From positions 1 to 38,912 of the forward strand of contig JAJCXZ010000072.1 of assembly GCA_029263175.1 (NCBI GenBank): a stretch of DNA of 38,912 bases, in the 5' to 3' direction. The DNA is from Acidimicrobiales bacterium (lineage in GTDB: Bacteria > Actinomycetota > Acidimicrobiia > Acidimicrobiales > Aldehydirespiratoraceae). The notes under the pieces are model-generated. The model saw nothing but the letters and a program-made list of their open reading frames with translations. It was not told the origin of the DNA and ran no database searches. Made by a program: the position numbers and the translations under genes. Shown here piece after piece: positions 35,106 to 38,912 of this stretch. The first letter of the stretch is position 1. Each line of letters begins with the position of its first letter.

Positions 35106-35192
35106 GTCGGAGTGGCGGAATTGGCAGACGCGCTAGCTTGAGGGGCTAGTGCCCGAAAGGGCGTGGGGGTTCAAGTCCCCCCTCCGACACCA
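35106..35192 (+). tRNA. tRNA-Leu(GAG), CCA encoded
   Basis: The acceptor stem GTCGGAG (35106-35112) pairs with CTCCGAC (35182-35188). The anticodon stem CTAGC/GCTAG encloses the loop TTGAGGG with anticodon GAG, which reads CUC and CUU leucine codons. A long variable arm (GCCC-GAAA-GGGC) marks it as a class II tRNA. The T-arm has GTTCAAG between GGGG and CCCC. ACCA follows the acceptor stem, so CCA is encoded. Its 3' half (from 35171) overlaps the end of the serine recombinase gene on the other strand. Confidence 0.97.
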
Positions 35193-36826
35193 ACCGTGAG
35201 TACATGAGGTGCCCCGGCACCGGCTTCGATCATCTTCGTTTCTGGGTGATAGGTGAGGTTCACGCCGAGTTCGTCGTAGACGGCTCGACGGTCGGTCGGG
35301 CTGGCTTTGGCTAGTACGTCGACGATGTCACGGAGTTGCGTGACGAGTTCGCGGATCTCGGTTTTGGTCATGCTTTGGTTCTTGGGCCGAACGTTGAGCT
35401 GGCGTTCCAGCTTCTTGCGTTCTCGCTCAACTTCGGAGATCCAGGTACCGACCACCGCGATGTCTGGTTGTGTCTCGAGAAGCTCTCGGTACTTCTTGAG
35501 TTTCGAGTCACAATCCTTGATCTGTCGGCGGATGGCGAGCGCCTGCTCTGGCTGATCGTCAAGCTCTGCATTGCTTGCGTTCGAAAGAGCTTGGCACGTG
35601 GCCTCGATGTGTTCGTCGTCGAACAGCTGACCGATCCATTGGTCGAGACCCGGCAGGACCGCGTTCTCGCGCACGTACACCGTTTTCGGATGTTTGTCTT
35701 CGGCGACGGCATACTCGCTCGGGAACTTGCATCGGTAGTAGGCCTTGTTGTTGTTCCACGAGGCCTGCATCCGTCTTCCGCAGATTCCACAGCGCATGAG
35801 TCCGGAAAGCATGTATGGGTGGCGGGTCTTCGTCTTGCGGACGGCGGCCCGTTGTCCCGATTGGAAGATGTCCCTAGCTGCTTCGAACTGTTCTGGCGTG
35901 ACGAGTGGCTCGTGGGTCTGTTCCTGGGACCAAACCCAATCGGCCTCGTCGTTCCATCGCATCTTGCTCTCGTGGCCGAGGGCGACGTCATCGACATCGA
36001 TTAGCACTTCATCTCGGCGCTGCTTGTTCCAGATCTCGCGGCCGGTGTATCTCGCGTTCTGAAGTATGACCTTCACGGCGTGCTTGGACCATGCTCCGCC
36101 GCTACTCGCTCGATGCCGGTTTCGGTTTGGATCGTGAGCGGAGGGGGACAGGATCCCTTCGCCGGTCAGAGTTTCGGCGATGGCATAGAGGCCCTTGCCA
36201 GCGATGAATTCGTCGAAGATCCGTCCCACATTGGCCGAAACCGTCGGGTCGGGTACGAGGACGTGGAGTCGCTGTCCGATTGCTGCCTTGCTGGGGTTTG
36301 GGTGGGGTCCAGCGTCGCCGAGCGTGTAGCCGTATGGCGGGCGTCCGCCAAGGAATCGGCCTTCGACAGCGGCTTGGGCCGCCATGGCAGAACGGACGCG
36401 TGTCTTGATCCGATTTCGTTCGCCCTTGCTCATACCGCCGTAGAGGCTCATCACCAGCTCGTGAGCATCCGAGCCAGGGTCGACCCGTCCTCCGACTTCG
36501 GGGACCCACAGTTCGACTCCGTAGTGGACGAACACGGGAAATGTAAGGCCGAACTGGTTTCCGTAGAACGCTCGTTGCGGTTCTCCGATGACTACCGCGT
36601 CGAAGCCGCGACGAGGATCGGCGAAGGTCTCAAGAAGCCGTGCTGCTTCAGGTCGTCGCTTCCATGGGATTGAGCGGGACTGTCCGATGTCGAAGAACTC
36701 CGTGACTACCTCGCCGCTCGTTTGCTCAATGATTTGGCGGGATCTCGCAATCTGCCAGTTGCGCGAGGAGGCTGGATCCTGTTGGTCCTCGGTGCTGACA
36801 CGCCCGTAGAAAGCGAACTTCGTCAT
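35171..36826 (-). CDS. Large serine recombinase (integrase)
   Basis: This 551-residue site-specific recombinase has the resolvase catalytic domain at residues about 3-150, with nucleophile Ser11 in FYGRVSTEDQ and catalytic region residues such as the Arg in GEPQRAF. The Recombinase domain is at about 165-290 (LGGRPPYGY...). A zinc ribbon near 345-370 has CGICGRRM and YYRCKF; only three Cys are seen and a His may be the fourth ligand. A coiled coil near 425-490 is rich in Lys and Glu. Its last six codons and stop (GVGGGT) lie in the tRNA-Leu 3' half, so integration at the tRNA is likely. TAGCAT is a possible -10, 8 nt before the ATG. It probably moves the element to its right. Confidence 0.93.
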   Translation of the reverse strand: MTKFAFYGRVSTEDQQDPASSRNWQIARSRQIIEQTSGEVVTEFFDIGQSRSIPWKRRPEAARLLETFADPRRGFDAVVIGEPQRAFYGNQFGLTFPVFVHYGVELWVPEVGGRVDPGSDAHELVMSLYGGMSKGERNRIKTRVRSAMAAQAAVEGRFLGGRPPYGYTLGDAGPHPNPSKAAIGQRLHVLVPDPTVSANVGRIFDEFIAGKGLYAIAETLTGEGILSPSAHDPNRNRHRASSGGAWSKHAVKVILQNARYTGREIWNKQRRDEVLIDVDDVALGHESKMRWNDEADWVWSQEQTHEPLVTPEQFEAARDIFQSGQRAAVRKTKTRHPYMLSGLMRCGICGRRMQASWNNNKAYYRCKFPSEYAVAEDKHPKTVYVRENAVLPGLDQWIGQLFDDEHIEATCQALSNASNAELDDQPEQALAIRRQIKDCDSKLKKYRELLETQPDIAVVGTWISEVERERKKLERQLNVRPKNQSMTKTEIRELVTQLRDIVDVLAKASPTDRRAVYDELGVNLTYHPETKMIEAGAGAPHVLTVGVGGGT

Positions 36827-36846
36827 GACTCACGATGCTAGGACAT

Positions 36847-36905
36847 CACCGTGACATGAATCTGGGACGCCGCCGGATTCACGTTCTGTCGATGTCACGT
36901 TGGTG
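36847..36905. repeat. Nested inverted repeats upstream of the recombinase gene
   Basis: GTGACAT (36851-36857) and ATGTCAC (36892-36898) are perfect complements, flanked by CACC (36847) and GGTG (36902). Within them, TGAATC (36857-36862) pairs with GATTCA (36876-36881). They lie 21-79 bp before the recombinase ATG, over its probable promoter, and may form an operator or recombinase binding site. The rest of the gap (36906-37032) holds no recognisable gene. Confidence 0.5.
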
Positions 36906-37032
36906 AGGAGCTTGAGGAGCGCTCTTGACAGGCGGGGGGTCAGCGGCGGCGGAGCCTGTCCAAGCTGCACCAGCCGAACCCGCGAGGAGGCAGGGGCCAT
37001 TGGCTCGGCTTGGGACCCGCGAGTCGACGCCC

Positions 37033-38226
37033 TCATCCGATGACTGCCGATCGCTGGAGGACGGCGTCGAGCCAGGCAGCCCAGTCGGTGGATGCGCCCG
37101 GGGTGTAGCACCCTGTCGCTGGCGCCGCGGTTGGCGGGATCGGCGTGCTTCGAATGATTCCGAGTAGGACGGGCTGAGGACATACGGACTGGCCGTAGGC
37201 CCGGATGCCGAGGTGAAGGTGTGGGCCGGTGGTGTTCCCTGCACCCGGGGTTCCGGGTTGCCCACCGCTGATGCCGATGGCGTGGCCGGCGGTGACTGTG
37301 TCGCCGGAGGCGACCGCAATCGCTGAGAGGTGGCAGTAGGTGTAGCGGGCTCCGTCGATTCCCGACACGATGACGGTGTTGCCGCATCGTCCTGCTGCGC
37401 CAGGCTCGTAGACGCCGGCGTTGCCGATGGCGACTGAGATGGTGCCATCGACCATCGCGAACACCGGTGTTCCGATCGGCAGTGGTAGATCGATTGCCGC
37501 ATACTCGTGGTGGCTTCGGGTGGCGCTGGCGACGCTCGCGTATTCCGATGGTGCGGGGTAGGCGTAGCCGGCGACGACCGCTCCGACTGAGGAGAGCGGG
37601 CCGGTGTAGCGGGCGGCCCATTCGAGGACGAGTTGTACGTAGGCGGCGGAGCGGTTGTAGGCGAAGATCGCCGCTTCGATATCCGTGACCGTCCCGCTGG
37701 GGCACAAGTGAGCGACCACGGCTGGGATCGCGTCGTACACGTTGTTTGGGTCGCGAACACCGTCGCCGTTTCCGTCTTGGCCAAAGATGGCCCATGACGA
37801 CGGGATGAACTGAAACGGCCCGACGGCGCGGTCCCAGACGGTGTCGCCGTCGTAGTGACCATCGTCGGTGTCACGGATCGACGCGGTGCCGTTCGTGCCG
37901 TTCAGCGGGATTCCGATGATCGATGGAGCCACCGTGCCGTCGATGTCGATTGATGATCCGGCATATCGGCCGTGGTTCGATTCGACCTTGCCGATTCCGG
38001 CGATGACCTGCCAGGGCAGACCTGGACAGGCCGCCGCCTGAGCTGCGTAGAGGTTCAGCAGCAGCGGTGGAATGTCGGTGATCGCGTCGTCTGAGGGATC
38101 GAACAGAGCATGGCCGGCGCTGGCTGTCCCTGATGCGCTGCCGGCGACGAGCGTCACGAGCCCGAAGAGCGTGATCAACGGGGAAGCAAGCACGAAGACG
38201 GCGGCGACGGTTGCCTTGACCATCAT
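37033..38226 (-). CDS. Bifunctional SLT lytic transglycosylase / M23 peptidase
   Basis: This 397-residue secreted or membrane-anchored peptidoglycan hydrolase has an N-terminal hydrophobic segment at residues 3-30 and an SLT-like lysozyme domain at about 55-200. The catalytic Glu is in VIAGIGKVESNHGRY, AVGPFQFIPSSWAIF is near 140, and a calcium-like DGNGDGVRD loop is near 155. A Tyr/Pro-rich linker precedes an M23 (LytM) domain at about 240-350, with a zinc-site HHEYAAID and GPHLHLGI near 335. Two-domain enzymes of this type open the cell wall in conjugation systems and phages. Its ATG at 38226 overlaps the upstream lipoprotein stop by 4 bp (ATGA), and a second ATG at 38223 is possible. Conjugation is inferred from context. 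Confidence 0.88.
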   Translation of the reverse strand: MMVKATVAAVFVLASPLITLFGLVTLVAGSASGTASAGHALFDPSDDAITDIPPLLLNLYAAQAAACPGLPWQVIAGIGKVESNHGRYAGSSIDIDGTVAPSIIGIPLNGTNGTASIRDTDDGHYDGDTVWDRAVGPFQFIPSSWAIFGQDGNGDGVRDPNNVYDAIPAVVAHLCPSGTVTDIEAAIFAYNRSAAYVQLVLEWAARYTGPLSSVGAVVAGYAYPAPSEYASVASATRSHHEYAAIDLPLPIGTPVFAMVDGTISVAIGNAGVYEPGAAGRCGNTVIVSGIDGARYTYCHLSAIAVASGDTVTAGHAIGISGGQPGTPGAGNTTGPHLHLGIRAYGQSVCPQPVLLGIIRSTPIPPTAAPATGCYTPGASTDWAAWLDAVLQRSAVIG

Positions 38227-38864
38227 CGGGCGAACTCCAGTGCCCCGACCACCCAGCCGCTGACCGTGGGAACCAGCAACACCTCCACTACGAACACGGA
38301 GAACGCTCCAGTTCGCGGGTCCGACCGCTCGACGGTGACAACCACGTGAGTCTCGAAGTCGCTCTCGAAGAGCTCAGCGCTCACGATGGCCGAGCTGGTT
38401 GAGGTACTCGCCTCGACTGGCGCCACCGAGCGGCCGGTGGCGGCGAGGCCGGGCGTGATCCAATCGGACGCAGCCTCGGCCCACGGCTCACCCTCGGGAG
38501 ACTCAATCGCCCAAACGGCGACGACGTAGGCCGCGACCGATTCTGGTTGCGTCGGGTCCTCAGGCGCGACGGGCAACGGCGACAGGCGGGATTCGAAGTC
38601 CGCCGAGTGGAAGAGCTGGGCGGGCTCTGGGTCTGGAATTACGTGGGCCATCGTTGTCGCGAGTGATTCCACCGAGCGGGCCAGCGTGTCTGGCGGGTCG
38701 ACGAAGAGTCCGGCCGCGGAGCCTGGCGTTTCGGCGACAGGAGCCAGGGCGTCAGTTGGGGAAGGGGACGAAACCGCTGTCTCCAGGACAGGTTGCGTTG
38801 GCGTCGTTGGAGCACAGCTGATGCCGATGAGGGTGAGTGCGCCGAGAGCGACAGTCGTTTTCAT
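38223..38864 (-). CDS. Small lipoprotein of the element
   Basis: This 213-residue protein begins MKTTVALGALTLIGISCAP, a lipoprotein signal peptide with Cys17. A Ser/Pro/Thr-rich linker runs about 20-60. The rest may be an NTF2-like or VirB8/TcpC-like mixed alpha/beta domain: VAAYVVAVWAIESPEGEPWAEAASDWITPGLA near 110-140 and VFVVEVLLVPTVSGWVVGALEF at the end. No family is certain. Its stop overlaps the start of the hydrolase gene, so the two are co-transcribed. It is probably part of the element's cell-envelope machinery. AGGT lies 7 nt upstream of the ATG. Confidence 0.6.
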   Translation of the reverse strand: MKTTVALGALTLIGISCAPTTPTQPVLETAVSSPSPTDALAPVAETPGSAAGLFVDPPDTLARSVESLATTMAHVIPDPEPAQLFHSADFESRLSPLPVAPEDPTQPESVAAYVVAVWAIESPEGEPWAEAASDWITPGLAATGRSVAPVEASTSTSSAIVSAELFESDFETHVVVTVERSDPRTGAFSVFVVEVLLVPTVSGWVVGALEFAR

Positions 38865-38871
38865 GCACTAC

Positions 38872-38890
38872 CTGTGGCTCTTGTCCACAG
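38872..38890. repeat. Short inverted repeat with a DnaA-box-like sequence
   Basis: CTGTGG (38872-38877) and CCACAG (38885-38890) pair across a 7-nt loop. The right half includes TTGTCCACA (38881-38889), identical to the GC-rich actinobacterial DnaA box. It lies just before the lipoprotein gene. One box alone does not show an origin. Confidence 0.4.
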
Positions 38891-38912
38891 AGGATTGGGA
38901 CACTCCGCGAAA

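Larger units (their letters stand above)
35171..38912. mobile_element. Left end of an integrated element at tRNA-Leu (continues beyond the window)
   Basis: A large serine recombinase gene ends inside the tRNA-Leu 3' half, and all three downstream genes lie on the same minus strand. They encode a phage/conjugation-type peptidoglycan hydrolase and a lipoprotein, and base composition looks less GC-rich by eye than the chromosome to the left. These are usual marks of an integrative element. The other attachment site is not in the window, and no conjugation ATPase or relaxase is visible, so the type (prophage, ICE or genomic island) is undecided. Confidence 0.55.

Noticed and set aside
36080-36673. 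Plus-strand frame opposite the serine recombinase
   Set aside because: The recombinase frame holds the catalytic domains. The opposite frame has no motif.
38872-38890. Replication origin at the right edge
   Set aside because: There is only one DnaA-like box, with no AT-rich region, iterons or initiator gene in view.
1-38912. CRISPR array, riboswitch or rRNA
   Set aside because: No regularly spaced repeats, no recognisable riboswitch core and no rRNA sequence were seen in the gaps, all of which are shorter than about 300 bp.

Overview
The window is GC-rich and gene-dense and comes from a bacterial chromosome, most likely an actinobacterium of the Acidimicrobiia type (for example a relative of Ilumatobacter). 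This rests on three things: a coaE-uvrB-uvrA-uvrC-rapZ-yvcK-gap-pgk-tpiA-secG backbone, which is an actinobacterial gene order; a TadB protein with an N-terminal VWA-like domain; and many start codons that have no Shine-Dalgarno sequence but a TAnnnT hexamer 6-8 nt upstream, as expected for leaderless transcripts. The taxonomic call is inference.

Region 1 (1-7672) is a Tad/Flp pilus locus. It holds the C-terminal end of a CpaF/TadA ATPase, a VWA-TadB fusion, TadC, a GT-C-like polytopic membrane protein, a GAF-domain sensor histidine kinase, a NarL/LuxR-type response regulator and a small Flp prepilin. The intergenic regions before the kinase, regulator and pilin carry GGGACTTTCGGCC-type sequences that resemble the mycobacterial DosR/DevR box, so a DevSR-like circuit controlling pilus genes is plausible. 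Three tandem 16-bp repeats lie on the regulator stop codon.

Region 2 (7791-24409) is the coaE-uvrB-uvrA-uvrC excision-repair backbone. A GT-C-like membrane protein sits between uvrB and uvrA, and a surface-polysaccharide cluster is inserted between uvrA and uvrC. The cluster encodes a methyltransferase, a polyprenyl-phosphate sugar-1-phosphate transferase, a GT2 and a GT4 glycosyltransferase, a sulfotransferase and a Wzx-like flippase, chained by five successive 4-bp start/stop overlaps. A convergent GT4 glycosyltransferase follows. Together they could build, sulfate and export a glycan.

Region 3 (24472-31825) holds a membrane-anchored beta-propeller protein, a methyltransferase, rapZ, yvcK, the glycolytic genes gap-pgk-tpiA, and secG. 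The whiA gene usually found between yvcK and gap is absent. GAPDH carries an unusual Lys/Arg/Ala-rich C-terminal tail.

Region 4 (31870-35004) holds a solute-binding lipoprotein and, convergent with it, a membrane-anchored secreted protein with exactly 16 cysteines arranged as four tandem repeats. Their pattern resembles the neocarzinostatin fold.

Region 5 (35106-38912) starts with a tRNA-Leu(GAG). Its 3' part overlaps the 3' end of a large serine recombinase gene on the opposite strand. The recombinase is followed by an SLT-M23 peptidoglycan hydrolase and a small lipoprotein, all on the minus strand. This looks like the left end of an integrated, possibly conjugative, element that continues beyond the window.
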